Shown piece by piece: positions 43,439 to 51,962 of a stretch of DNA of 64,000 nucleotides. Position numbers and translations under genes: made by a program. Source of the DNA: Micromonospora halophytica. GTDB lineage: Bacteria; Actinomycetota; Actinomycetes; Mycobacteriales; Micromonosporaceae. Every line of letters begins with the position of its first letter. Within the stretch, counting starts at the first letter, position 1. Below the pieces are notes generated by a model. It saw nothing but the letters and a program-made list of their open reading frames with translations, was not told the DNA's origin and ran no database searches. Location of the stretch: positions 1-64,000 of the forward strand of contig NZ_FMDN01000006.1 in NCBI RefSeq assembly GCF_900090245.1, written 5' to 3'.

Positions 43439-44032
43439 ATGAGCACCAATCCCGCGACCCTGAACGCCGCCGAGCTCCGCGAGCTGATCGACTCCGGCCG
43501 GGTGCCCCGCCTGCTCGACGTGCGTACCCCGGCCGAGTTCGAGACATCGCACATCCCGGGCGCCTACAACGTCCCGCTGGACCTGCTCAAGGAGCACCGC
43601 GAGGAGCTGCGCCGGCACCTCGACGAGGACGTGGTGCTGATCTGCCGCTCCGGCGCCCGCGCCACCCAGGCCGAGCAGGCGCTCGCCGGGGTCGGGCTGC
43701 CGAACCTCAAGGTGCTCAACGGCGGGATGATGGCCTGGCAGGCCTCGAACGCGCCGATCAAGCAGGGCGCCCCGCGCTGGGACCTGGAGCGGCAGGTCCG
43801 CCTGGTCGCCGGTTCGATCGTCCTGGTCAGCATCCTGGCTTCGGTGTTCGTCCCCGGCCTGAAGTGGGTCGCCGGGTTCATCGGCGCCGGGCTGACCTTC
43901 GCCGCCCTGACCAACACCTGCGCGATGGGCATGATGCTCGGCAAGCTGCCCTACAACCGGGGCGCCAGCTGCGACCTGGACACCATCGTCGGCCAGCTCC
44001 GCGAGGGACCCGCAGCGAAGGCACGGGCATGA
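43439..44032 (+). CDS. rhodanese-DUF2892 membrane sulfurtransferase
   Basis: 197 residues. The N-terminal rhodanese domain (~5-105) has LLDVRTPAEFETSHIPGAYN and the Cys loop LICRSGARATQ. The C-terminal DUF2892 part (~120-180) has two membrane segments (VRLVAGSIVLVSILASVFV and WVAGFIGAGLTFAALTNTC). It would move sulfane sulfur at the membrane, next to the exporter gene. ATG with AAAGAGGAG upstream. It is coupled to the TauE/SafE gene by ATGA. Confidence 0.9.
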   Translation: MSTNPATLNAAELRELIDSGRVPRLLDVRTPAEFETSHIPGAYNVPLDLLKEHREELRRHLDEDVVLICRSGARATQAEQALAGVGLPNLKVLNGGMMAWQASNAPIKQGAPRWDLERQVRLVAGSIVLVSILASVFVPGLKWVAGFIGAGLTFAALTNTCAMGMMLGKLPYNRGASCDLDTIVGQLREGPAAKARA

Positions 44033-44928
44033 CCGCCGGCCTGGCGCTGACCGTCGGGCTGGCCGTCCTGATCGGGGTCAGCCTCGGCCTGCTCGGCGGT
44101 GGCGGATCCATCCTCGCCGTGCCGCTGCTGGTCTACGTCGCCGACCTGCCCGCGAAGGAGGCCATCGCCACCTCGCTGCTCGTCGTCGGGGTCACCAGCG
44201 CCGTCGGGGTGCTGCCGCACGCCCGCGCCCACCGGGTGCGCTGGCGTACCGGGCTGATCTTCGGCGTCGCCGGCATGGCCGGCGCGTACGCGGGCGGCCG
44301 GCTCGCCGAGTACATCCCGGCCGGCGTGCTGCTCACCGGGTTCGCGCTGATGATGCTGGCCACCGCGATCGCGATGATCCGCGGCCGGCGTGCCGGCACC
44401 GGCAAGCCCGTCCCGCACGAGCTGCCCGTGCTGCGGGTGGTCATCGACGGTGTCGTGGTCGGTCTGGTCACCGGCCTGGTGGGTGCCGGCGGCGGCTTCC
44501 TGGTGGTGCCCGCCCTGGCCCTGCTCGGCGGCCTGCCCATGCCCGTCGCCGTCGGCACCTCGCTGGTGGTCATCGCGATGAAGTCCTTCGCCGGGCTGGC
44601 CGGCTACCTCTCCAGCGTGAGCATCGACTGGGGTCTGGCCGCCGCGGTCACTGCCGCCGCCGTCGTCGGCAGCTTCGCCGGTGGCCGCCTCGCCGGGCGC
44701 ATCCCCGAGGACGTGCTGCGCAAGGGGTTCGGCTGGTTCGTGGTGGTGATGGGCGTCTTCGTCCTCGCCCAGCAACTGCCCGACGGGCTGCGCACAAACC
44801 CGCTGCTCTGGATCGGCCTCGGCCTCGCCGTGGCGGTGTCGGTCACGCTCACCACCCGACACGGCCGCAAGGCCCCGGCCGCCGAGCGCGAGAAGCAGGT
44901 GGCCGGCCGGAGCGGTCCACCCGCCTGA
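44029..44928 (+). CDS. TauE/SafE-family sulfite/sulfonate exporter
   Basis: 299 residues with eight predicted helices in two repeated halves. GLLGGGGSILAVPLLVYVA near residue 18 and GLVGAGGGFLVVPALALLGG near 150 are the family hallmark. In the S. aureus cst operon a TauE protein is thought to export sulfite or related ions made from persulfide. The ATG overlaps the rhodanese stop. Confidence 0.9.
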   Translation: MTAGLALTVGLAVLIGVSLGLLGGGGSILAVPLLVYVADLPAKEAIATSLLVVGVTSAVGVLPHARAHRVRWRTGLIFGVAGMAGAYAGGRLAEYIPAGVLLTGFALMMLATAIAMIRGRRAGTGKPVPHELPVLRVVIDGVVVGLVTGLVGAGGGFLVVPALALLGGLPMPVAVGTSLVVIAMKSFAGLAGYLSSVSIDWGLAAAVTAAAVVGSFAGGRLAGRIPEDVLRKGFGWFVVVMGVFVLAQQLPDGLRTNPLLWIGLGLAVAVSVTLTTRHGRKAPAAEREKQVAGRSGPPA

Positions 44929-44940
44929 CCGTCCACGACC

Positions 44941-44977
44941 CGAAGGGGCGCCGGTGCGTGACACCGACGCCCCTTCG
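44941..44977 (+). terminator. terminator of the sulfur operon
   Basis: CGAAGGGGCG / CGCCCCTTCG outer stem plus an inner CGGTG / CACCG stem around CGTGA, 12 bases after the tauE-like stop. Confidence 0.8.
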
Positions 44978-45069
44978 GCGTTCCCGGGCCGGGTGCCCGG
45001 GGACGTCCGGCCCGGTGGCGTGCCGGGCGTCCGGTCGGCCCGCCGGGTGGCGGGCCGACCGGACGGGCG

Positions 45070-45729
45070 TCACCAGGCGTAGGTGACCGAGATGGTGACG
45101 TTGGGGCAGTTGTTCGCCCAACTGGTCAGGGCGCTCTTCTCGGCGCTGTCGACGGTCAGCCGCCAGCGGATCTTGGTGGCGACCCACTCGTTGACGTAGC
45201 GGCAGCGGGCCGAGGCGTACGGCGGGAGCCAGGTGGCCGGGTCCCGGTCGCCCTTGGCCTGGTTGACGTTGTCCGTCACCGCGACCAGGGAACGGCGGTC
45301 GCCCAGGTCGTTGGCGTACGCCTGGCGGCGGCTGCTGGTCCAGTTGCGCGCGCCGGAGTCCCACGCCTCGGCGAGCGGGACCATGTGGTCGATGTCGAGG
45401 TCGCTGGTGAGGGTCCAGTAGGCGTTGTCGTAGTAGGAGTACCAGCGGCCGCCGGAGAGCGTGCAGGTGCCGCTCACGGTGGGGGCGGAGACCGCCTCGG
45501 CGAGCAGCACCTCGTTGCGGGTGTGGCAACCGTCGCCGTCGGCGTCGATCCAGTGCCGGAACAGGTCGCGGCCGTAGCCGGTGCGGACCTCGGTGGCGAC
45601 CGGGAGCCCGGCGACCGCGGTGGTCAGCGGGGCGGAGTATCCGGCGGCCGAGGCGGGGTGGGCGAGGCCGAGGGTGACGGCCAGGGCGGCGGCGAGGGTG
45701 AGTGCCGTCGTACGCAGCGTGCGGGTCAT
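45070..45729 (-). CDS. secreted HNH-family nuclease
   Basis: 219 residues. A signal peptide (~28 residues, ending HPASAAG) is followed by a GmrSD/DUF1524-like HNH domain: GRDLFRHWIDADGDGCHTRN, then the HNH core LDIDHMVPLAEAWDSGA, and DNVNQAKGDRDPATWLPP. CRYVNEWVATKIRW is typical of the secreted actinobacterial group. It probably degrades external DNA. ATG 45729 was chosen because it starts the signal peptide. No immunity gene is nearby. Confidence 0.88.
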   Translation of the reverse strand: MTRTLRTTALTLAAALAVTLGLAHPASAAGYSAPLTTAVAGLPVATEVRTGYGRDLFRHWIDADGDGCHTRNEVLLAEAVSAPTVSGTCTLSGGRWYSYYDNAYWTLTSDLDIDHMVPLAEAWDSGARNWTSSRRQAYANDLGDRRSLVAVTDNVNQAKGDRDPATWLPPYASARCRYVNEWVATKIRWRLTVDSAEKSALTSWANNCPNVTISVTYAW

Positions 45730-45868
45730 GGTGCTCCGTCCGGTGAGGGGGCGTGGGTACCAGCTCACATATGGACAGAGATTGATGCGAATATCAAGAT
45801 TGGCTCTGTGAACAGCGGGCGACGCAGCGTTGTCGATCCGATGACACCCGGCGTCCGGGCGGGCCGCC

Positions 45869-47089
45869 CTACTCCGCCGGCAGGTGGGCCAGCGCCAGGG
45901 TCAGGTCGAGCACGGTCCCCGGGTCGTTGAGGCGCTCGCCGTACAGCTCGCGGATGCGGCCCATCCGGTAGCGGACGGTCTGCGGGTGCACGAAGAGGTC
46001 CGCCGCCACGTCGTCGCGCCGTCCCTGGTGCAGCAGCCACGAGCGCAACGTCTCGGCGAGCCGCTGGGCGGTCGCCGGGGGTAGCTCGGCCAGCGGGCTC
46101 AGCACCTGCTCGCGCAGGTCGGCCAGGGCCTCCGGGTCGGTGCTGAGCACCAGCCGGGACAGGTGCGCCTCGGTGTCCAGCGGGGCCCCGCCAGACGGCT
46201 GCTCCAGCCCGAGCGCCAGCGTGCGCAGCACCCGCTGGTACGACCCGGCCACCCGGGTCCATCCCCGGGCCGGGCCGAGGGCGGCCCGGTGCCCGTGCAG
46301 CACGGTGACCAGCCGCCGCCGGCGCGCGCCGTGCATGTCCGGGACGAGCAGCACGGCCGACTCCTCGGCCAGCTCGATCCCGGGCAGGTCCTCGCCGCTC
46401 TCCAGCGTGTGCGGGCTGAGCAGGGCGAGCACCGAGCGCAGGTTGCTGCGGGGCAGCACCGCCACGGTGAGCGTCCGCGGCGGTGGCCACTCGGCCCGCT
46501 CGGCGCTGCGGTGCAGCACGTCCTCCGGCTCGCCGGCGAGCAGTTGCTGGGTGAGCCGTTCCAGGTAGCGGCGCCGGACCCGCCCGGCGCTGGCCAGCTC
46601 GTCGGCGTGCCCGGCCACACTGGCGGCCGACAGCTCGTCGATGTAGGCGAACATCAGCTCGGCGAACTCGGCGACGGTCTCGGCGGACAGGCCGCTGCGC
46701 ACCGTGGTGGTGGAGACCTCCCGCCAGGCCACCCGGGCCCCCACCCGGTACGCGGCCAGCAGCGCGTCCATGCTCCGCCCCGAGCGGGCCTCGCCGCTGC
46801 CCAGCGCGTACGCCGCCTCCAGCGCCCGGTTCAGCGGGGTGCTCGGGTCCGACTCGCCGGCCCGTTCGATGAGCTGCAGGAACGTGCCGAGCGCGATGCG
46901 TACCGCGTTCTCGATCTTGTCGCGCATCTGGCCGGTGAGGGTGCCGGAGTAGTCGGGGACCTCGGCGGTGATCGCGGTGACGGTGCGCTCGGCGACCACC
47001 GGCAGCCGTCCACGCAGCCGGTCGGCCACCTGCTCGTCCAGCTCCAGGTGGGCCGCCCGGTGGGACGTACCCGCGGAATGGTCGGTCAT
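45869..47089 (-). CDS. PucR-family transcriptional regulator
   Basis: 406 residues. A long helical N-terminal part (RsbRD-N/GGDEF-like region of PucR proteins) is followed by the C-terminal HTH_30: ETLRSWLLHQGRRDDVAADL and FVHPQTVRYRMGRIRELYG near residues 350-385. GAGAGAAC precedes ATG 47089. It is divergent from the oxidoreductase-desaturase pair, 83 bases apart, so it probably controls them. The shared gap is AT-rich and contains TTGACC on the minus strand. Confidence 0.87.
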   Translation of the reverse strand: MTDHSAGTSHRAAHLELDEQVADRLRGRLPVVAERTVTAITAEVPDYSGTLTGQMRDKIENAVRIALGTFLQLIERAGESDPSTPLNRALEAAYALGSGEARSGRSMDALLAAYRVGARVAWREVSTTTVRSGLSAETVAEFAELMFAYIDELSAASVAGHADELASAGRVRRRYLERLTQQLLAGEPEDVLHRSAERAEWPPPRTLTVAVLPRSNLRSVLALLSPHTLESGEDLPGIELAEESAVLLVPDMHGARRRRLVTVLHGHRAALGPARGWTRVAGSYQRVLRTLALGLEQPSGGAPLDTEAHLSRLVLSTDPEALADLREQVLSPLAELPPATAQRLAETLRSWLLHQGRRDDVAADLFVHPQTVRYRMGRIRELYGERLNDPGTVLDLTLALAHLPAE

Positions 47090-47172
47090 GTTGTTCTCTC
47101 CGAACAAAAATCCGTGCCCAATTCACCTTCGCTGGTCAAGAGTTTATCCACACCGGCGAGCACTCTGGGAGT

Positions 47173-48264
47173 ATGACCACCACCGTCCCGCGTCCCCCGG
47201 CGCGGACCTCCGTCCGGGACCGGCTGCTCCGGCTCGCCGAGACGGTCACCACCCCGCTGCTGCCGGGGGACTATCTCGACCTGGTCGCGCCGCTGCGCGC
47301 CGGCGCCGCACTGCGCGGGCGCGTCGTCGCCGTCGACCCCGAGACCCCCGACGCCGCCACGCTCACCATCCAGCCCGGCCGCGACTGGCGCGGGCACACC
47401 CCTGGCCAGTACGTGCGCCTCGGTGTCGACGTGGACGGGGTCCGGCAGTGGCGGGCGTACTCGCTCACCTCGGCGCCGGGCCGCCCCGACGGCCGGATCA
47501 GCGTGACCGTGAAGGCGATCGCAGACGGCAAGGTCAGCAACCACCTGGTCCGGCGGCTGCGCCCCGGCACGATCGTCCAGCTCGACCAGGCGCAGGGCGA
47601 CTTCGTCCTGCCCGACCCCGCCCCCGCCCGGGTCCTCTTCCTCACCGCCGGCAGCGGCATCACCCCGGTGATGGGGATGCTGCGCGCCGGCGCGCACACC
47701 CGCTCCGACGTGGTCGTGGTGCACTCCGCGCCCACCGGCGCCGACGTGGTCTTCGGCGCCGAGCTGCGGGCCCTCGCCGCGCGGGGCGCGATCCGGCTGG
47801 TCGAACGGCACACCGACAGCGACGGGCTGCTCGGCGTCGAGGAGCTGGCCGGGCTGGTCGGAGACCACCTGGAGCGCGAGACCTGGGCCTGCGGGCCGGT
47901 GGGGATGCTCGACGCGGTCGAGGCGCACTGGGAGGCGGCGGGCGCCGGTGACCGGCTGCACACCGAACGGTTCCGGCCCACCGTCATCTCGCCGGGGGAG
48001 GGCGGCACCGTCACCTTCACCCGGGCCGGTCTCACCGTGCAGGCCGACGGCGCCACCCCGATCCTGGAGGCCGGGGAGGCCGCCGGGGCGCTCATGCCGT
48101 CCGGCTGCCGGATGGGCATCTGCTACGGCTGTGTCCTGCCGCTGCGCCAGGGCGCGGTGCGGGACCTGCGCAACGGTGAGCTCACCACCGCCGTCCCCGG
48201 TGACGGCGTCCTCATCCAGACCTGCGTGTCGGCGGCGGCCGGTACCTGCGACATCGATCTGTAA
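47173..48264 (+). CDS. flavin/2Fe-2S oxidoreductase, desaturase partner
   Basis: 363 residues. The FAD domain has the RxYS motif in WRAYSLTSAP, the NAD(P)H domain AGSGITPVMGML, and the C-terminal plant-type ferredoxin domain SGCRMGICYGC with a distal Cys in IQTCVSAAAGTC. It carries electrons from NAD(P)H to the desaturase 15 bases downstream, like Rv3230c with DesA3 in mycobacteria. ATG 47173 has GGGAG just upstream. Confidence 0.9.
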   Translation: MTTTVPRPPARTSVRDRLLRLAETVTTPLLPGDYLDLVAPLRAGAALRGRVVAVDPETPDAATLTIQPGRDWRGHTPGQYVRLGVDVDGVRQWRAYSLTSAPGRPDGRISVTVKAIADGKVSNHLVRRLRPGTIVQLDQAQGDFVLPDPAPARVLFLTAGSGITPVMGMLRAGAHTRSDVVVVHSAPTGADVVFGAELRALAARGAIRLVERHTDSDGLLGVEELAGLVGDHLERETWACGPVGMLDAVEAHWEAAGAGDRLHTERFRPTVISPGEGGTVTFTRAGLTVQADGATPILEAGEAAGALMPSGCRMGICYGCVLPLRQGAVRDLRNGELTTAVPGDGVLIQTCVSAAAGTCDIDL

Positions 48265-48279
48265 GACCGGAGGCCGGAC

Positions 48280-49422
48280 GTGACTGTCATCCAGAAGAAG
48301 CCGGACAACCCGATCGCGCACCTGAGCGCCGAGGACATCGAGATCATCGGCAAGGAGCTCGACGCGATCCGGGACCGGGTCCTCGCCGAGCGTGGCGAGT
48401 CGGACGCCCGTTACATCCGCAAGGTCATCAAGACCCAGCGGACGCTGGAGATGAGCAGCCGCGCGGTGCTGCTCTTCTCGCTCTTCCCGCCGGCCTGGGT
48501 GGTCGGCACCCTGGGCCTCTCCATCGCCAAGATCCTCGAGAACATGGAGATCGGCCACAACATCCTGCACGGCCAGTACGACTTCATGCGGGACCCGAAG
48601 ATCCACTCCACCACCTGGGAGTGGGACCACGTCTCCCCGGCCGACCAGTGGAAGCACTCGCACAACGAGCTGCACCACACGTACACCAACGTGCTCGGCA
48701 AGGACAACGACCTCGGGTACGGCATCATGCGGGTCGACGAGGACCAGAAGTGGCACCCGATGCACCTCGGCCAGCCGCTGTGGAACCTCGTCAACGCCTG
48801 CTTCTTCGAGTACGGCATCGCCGCGTACGACCTGGAACTGGGCCGCAACCTGCGCAAGGGCCGGCACAAGGCCCCCGAGTTCCGGGCCCGGGCCCGCGCG
48901 GTCGGCCGCAAGATCCGACGCCAGGTGCTCAAGGACTACGTGATCCACCCGCTGCTCTCCGGCCCGTCCTTCCTCACCACCCTGGCCGCCACCTTCACCG
49001 CCAACCTGGTCCGCAACCTGTGGAGCCACTCGGTGATCATGTGCGGGCACTTCCCGCAGGGCGTGGAGACCTTCGAGAAGACGTCGATCGAGGGCGAGAC
49101 GCGCGGCGACTGGTACCTGCGGCAGATGCTCGGTTCGGCCAACATCAGCGGCAGCCGGCTGATGCACATCATGACCGGCAACCTGTCGTTCCAGATCGAG
49201 CACCACCTCTTCCCCGACCTGCCCAGCTGCCGCTACCAGGAGATCGCCCCGCAGGTGCGGGCGCTGTTCGACCGGTACGGGCTGAGGTACACCACCGGGC
49301 CGCTGCCCAAGCAGGTCGCCTCCGCCTGGTGGAAGGTCATCCGGCTCTCGCTGCCCAACCGCGGGACCGCGCAGCCGGTGGACGACCTGTCCACCCGCGC
49401 CCTCGCCCCCAGCGGGGCCTGA
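48280..49422 (+). CDS. membrane fatty acid desaturase
   Basis: 380 residues. Three His boxes: GHNILHG near residue 91, WKHSHNELHHTYTN near 124 and QIEHHLFP near 306. These bind the di-iron centre. Hydrophobic segments around LFSLFPPAWVVGTLGLSIAK anchor it in the membrane. It is DesA3-like and probably desaturates acyl-CoA or lipid acyl chains, with electrons from the upstream reductase. GTG start with GGAGG upstream. Confidence 0.92.
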   Translation: MTVIQKKPDNPIAHLSAEDIEIIGKELDAIRDRVLAERGESDARYIRKVIKTQRTLEMSSRAVLLFSLFPPAWVVGTLGLSIAKILENMEIGHNILHGQYDFMRDPKIHSTTWEWDHVSPADQWKHSHNELHHTYTNVLGKDNDLGYGIMRVDEDQKWHPMHLGQPLWNLVNACFFEYGIAAYDLELGRNLRKGRHKAPEFRARARAVGRKIRRQVLKDYVIHPLLSGPSFLTTLAATFTANLVRNLWSHSVIMCGHFPQGVETFEKTSIEGETRGDWYLRQMLGSANISGSRLMHIMTGNLSFQIEHHLFPDLPSCRYQEIAPQVRALFDRYGLRYTTGPLPKQVASAWWKVIRLSLPNRGTAQPVDDLSTRALAPSGA

Positions 49423-49491
49423 GCCACCGACGCCGCCGTCCCGCCGTAAACCGGTGGGCGGCGGCACCGTCGTCGCGGTACCGTCGCAGGC

Positions 49492-49557
49492 ATGCAGATC
49501 AGGCGCAGCACCGCCGCGGCCGCGCGAGCTTCCCGCTCGCCGGTTGCCGCCGCCTGA
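49492..49557 (+). CDS. alanine-rich leader peptide
   Basis: 21 codons from ATG 49492: M-Q-I-R-R-S-T, then four Ala codons (GCC GCG GCC GCG, 49513-49524), R-A-S-R-S-P-V, and three more Ala before TGA 49555-49557. Eight of 21 residues are Ala. No clear ribosome site; TACCGT at 49479-49484 ends 7 bases before the ATG, as for leaderless transcripts. It is followed by competing hairpins and an AlaRS-like gene, the layout of ribosome-mediated attenuation. Confidence 0.65.
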   Translation: MQIRRSTAAAARASRSPVAAA

Positions 49558-49602
49558 TCTCCTGACCCTCGACAGCCGGCGACCGGAAACGGTCCGCCGG
49601 CT
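49524..49602 (+). promoter_or_regulatory. putative alanine-responsive transcription attenuator
   Basis: Hairpin 1:2 is GCGAG (49524-49528) with CTCGC (49536-49540). The antiterminator 2:3 is TCGCCGGTTG (49537-49546) with CAGCCGGCGA (49573-49582), ten pairs including one G-U. The terminator 3:4 is 49574-49585 with 49590-49602, a GAAA loop and a one-base bulge. The three are mutually exclusive. A ribosome stalled on the Ala codons at 49513-49524 would mask arm 1 and favour the antiterminator. Confidence 0.6.
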
Positions 49603-49676
49603 TCGTGCTGTCTGCCCAGGCGTCCTGCCCGGGGCGGCGGACCGCCTCCGGTCGCGCCCACCGGAAGGCCACCGCC

Positions 49677-50849
49677 ATGACACCCGAGCAGATCCTGCAC
49701 ACCTTCCTCGACCACCACCACCGGCGCGGACACCGCGACGCGCCGGAGAGCACGCTGGTCCCGCCGCCGGGCGACCCGGTGCTCTTCACCACCTCCGGGA
49801 TGCATCCGCTGACGCCCTACCTCGAGGGGCGGCCCCACCCGGGCGGCCGGCGGCTGGTCAACGTCCAGCGTTGCCTGCGCACCACCGACCTGGACGAGGT
49901 CGGCGACCGCACCCACCTGACCGTCTTCGACATGCTCGGCTCCTGGTCGCTCGGGGACTACGGCATCGCCGAGAGCCTGCGCTGGGGGCACGAACTGCTC
50001 GTCGACGGCTTCGGCCTCGACCCGGGCCGGCTGCACGCGACCGTCTTCGGCGGCGACGACCAGGTCGGCCCCGACGAGACCGCGTGGCGGACCTGGACGG
50101 AACTCGGCGTCCCGGTCGAGGAGACCGGCGACGACAACTGGTGGTCCAACGGCCCGACCGGGCCGTGCGGGCCGGACTCGGAGATCTTCGTGTGGACCGG
50201 CGACGGCCCGCCCACCGGCACCCCCGGCACCGACGACCGGTGGACCGAGGTGTGGAACCACGTGCAGATGCGCCACCACCGGCACCCCGACGGCCGGCTC
50301 ACGACACTGCCGCAGCCGAACATCGACACCGGGATGGGCCTGGAACGGCTGGAGATGGTGCTGCGGGGCGACCGGTCGGTCTACGAGGGCGCGGGGCTGC
50401 GGCCCTGGGTCGACGCCGTCGGCGACCGGTGGCCCCTGGACGAGGTGTCGCTCCGGGTCGTCTGCGACCACCTGCGCTCCGCCGTCGTGGTGCTCGGCGA
50501 CGGCGTGCGGCCGTCGGCCACCGGACGGGGGTACGTGCTGCGCCGGCTGGTCCGCCGGGCGTTGACCGTGCTGTGGCGCGACGACCCGTCCCGGACGCTG
50601 ACCGACCTGCCGCCCGGGTTGTCCGGGGACACGCTGCGCCGGTTCCGCCAGCGCGGCGACATCGCCGCGCTGCGCGACGTCCTCGCCGACGAGGAGCGCC
50701 GCTTCCGCGGACTGGTCGGCCGCGGGCGGCCGATCGTGGCGCGGCTGCGGTCGCGGGGACCGCTGGGCGACGCGGACTACCGCTGGCTGCACGACACCCA
50801 CGGGCTGCCGCGCGACCTGGTCGACGGCCTGCTCGGCGGGGCCGGCTGA
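49677..50849 (+). CDS. stand-alone alanyl-tRNA synthetase-like catalytic domain protein
   Basis: 390 residues; a full AlaRS is about 880. Class II AlaRS motifs are present: LFTTSGMHPLTPYLEG, VQRCLRTTDLDEVGDRTH and FDMLGSWSLGDYG (motif 2 region), WWSNGPTGPCGPDSEIF, the motif 3 IDTGMGLERLEMVLRG, and GRGYVLRRLVRRAL. It ends just after WLHDTHGLPRDLV, which corresponds to YDTYGFPLDLT of AlaRS. The editing and C-Ala domains are therefore absent. It could charge tRNA-Ala or a carrier, or be an antibiotic-insensitive or regulatory copy. GGAAGG precedes ATG 49677. The upstream attenuator fits alanine control. Confidence 0.82.
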   Translation: MTPEQILHTFLDHHHRRGHRDAPESTLVPPPGDPVLFTTSGMHPLTPYLEGRPHPGGRRLVNVQRCLRTTDLDEVGDRTHLTVFDMLGSWSLGDYGIAESLRWGHELLVDGFGLDPGRLHATVFGGDDQVGPDETAWRTWTELGVPVEETGDDNWWSNGPTGPCGPDSEIFVWTGDGPPTGTPGTDDRWTEVWNHVQMRHHRHPDGRLTTLPQPNIDTGMGLERLEMVLRGDRSVYEGAGLRPWVDAVGDRWPLDEVSLRVVCDHLRSAVVVLGDGVRPSATGRGYVLRRLVRRALTVLWRDDPSRTLTDLPPGLSGDTLRRFRQRGDIAALRDVLADEERRFRGLVGRGRPIVARLRSRGPLGDADYRWLHDTHGLPRDLVDGLLGGAG

Positions 50850-50867
50850 CCGGCCGGCGGCAGCCGG

Positions 50868-51863
50868 TCAGACCACCTCGATGACCTCGTCGGCCTGCCG
50901 TCGCGGTGCCGTCGGCAGGTCAGCGGCCGGCTGGCCCCAGCCCACCCGGACCACCAGGTAGGGCTCCCCGACGTCAGCGAGCAGCTCCCGCATCATCCGG
51001 CGCGGCCAGGCGAGCTCGATGGTGTCGCTGATCGGCGCGGTGGACAGGCCCTCGGCGGTCGCGGTGAGCAGCAGCGCGGACAGCGCCTCGCCGCCGCGCA
51101 GCCAGCCCGCCGGGTCGTCCCGGTCACCGAAGAGGATCACGTACGCCGCGCCCCGGTCGAAGTCCGCGCCGGCCTGTAGGCCCGCCGCCTCACCCGGGGC
51201 GTGGTCGCGTACCGGCACCCGGCGGGGCGCCGGGCGCACAGCGGTCGCCGCGGGGACGCCGTCGCCGCTGGACTCCGGGCGGTGCGTCCACCGGTGCAGC
51301 TCCTCCCGGTACGCCGGGTCGGCCAGCTCGGCGTCGCCGGCCCGGGCGGTGGACACGGCCAGCATCGGCATCTGGTCCGGCCGGACCAGATGCAGGTGCG
51401 ACCCCTCCGCCTCGACCGCCGCGCGCAGCCGGGACAGCTGCTCCGTCGGCACCGGGCGGTCGCCGTACGCCCGCCGGTCGGTGCGCCGTCGGGGGATGGC
51501 GTCCATCAGCCGCGCGGCGGCCAGGTCGAGCGTCCCCCGCCCGGTGGCCCGCACCCGGGCCAGCAGCCCTGGGTCGGCCGGGTCGGGCAGCCGCTCCACG
51601 GTGACCGTCCAGCCGCCGGCGGTCAGCGCCACCCGGGCGTGGTGCAGCACCGCGCCGCAGCTCAGGGTGAGCAGCCGGCCGTCCGGGTCGGTGGTGGCGA
51701 GCTGCCGGGACCCGTCGGAGCGCAGCTCCAGCGCGGTCGGGGTGACCCGCCAGCGCCAGGGTTGGGTGTTGAACACCGACGGGGCGTACAGGGACAACCG
51801 GGCGGCGGCCTCGAGCTCGCGGACGGTCGGCGCCTGGCCCGTGGTGGTGGACGGCTGGGTCAT
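50868..51863 (-). CDS. Acg-family FMN-binding nitroreductase-like protein
   Basis: 331 residues. LEAAARLSLYAPSVFNTQPWRWRV at the N-terminus and RRTDRRAYGDRPVPTEQLSRL in the middle are signatures of the mycobacterial Acg/Rv2032-Rv3131 group. The second half-domain is at GWLRGGEALSALLLTATAEGL. These proteins bind or sequester FMN; enzymatic activity is often lost. ATG 51863 has GGAGGAGGTG upstream. It is convergent with the AlaRS-like gene, 18 bases apart. Confidence 0.85.
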   Translation of the reverse strand: MTQPSTTTGQAPTVRELEAAARLSLYAPSVFNTQPWRWRVTPTALELRSDGSRQLATTDPDGRLLTLSCGAVLHHARVALTAGGWTVTVERLPDPADPGLLARVRATGRGTLDLAAARLMDAIPRRRTDRRAYGDRPVPTEQLSRLRAAVEAEGSHLHLVRPDQMPMLAVSTARAGDAELADPAYREELHRWTHRPESSGDGVPAATAVRPAPRRVPVRDHAPGEAAGLQAGADFDRGAAYVILFGDRDDPAGWLRGGEALSALLLTATAEGLSTAPISDTIELAWPRRMMRELLADVGEPYLVVRVGWGQPAADLPTAPRRQADEVIEVV

Positions 51864-51962
51864 CGGGAAACACCTCCTCCCCCCACCCTGCCCCGGCCCG
51901 CCGGGCGCCGACAGGGCCGAACGGACCCGGAGGGTGGGACCCCCGACCCGCACCGGCGAGGG

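Noticed and set aside
41876-43618. Minus-strand ORF of 580 codons opposite the MBL-rhodanese gene
   Set aside because: Antisense shadow; the plus strand carries rhodanese and MBL motifs and a ribosome site.
45070-47089. Toxin-immunity or restriction system built on the HNH protein and PucR regulator
   Set aside because: The HNH protein has a signal peptide and no immunity-like partner; PucR faces the desaturase operon instead.
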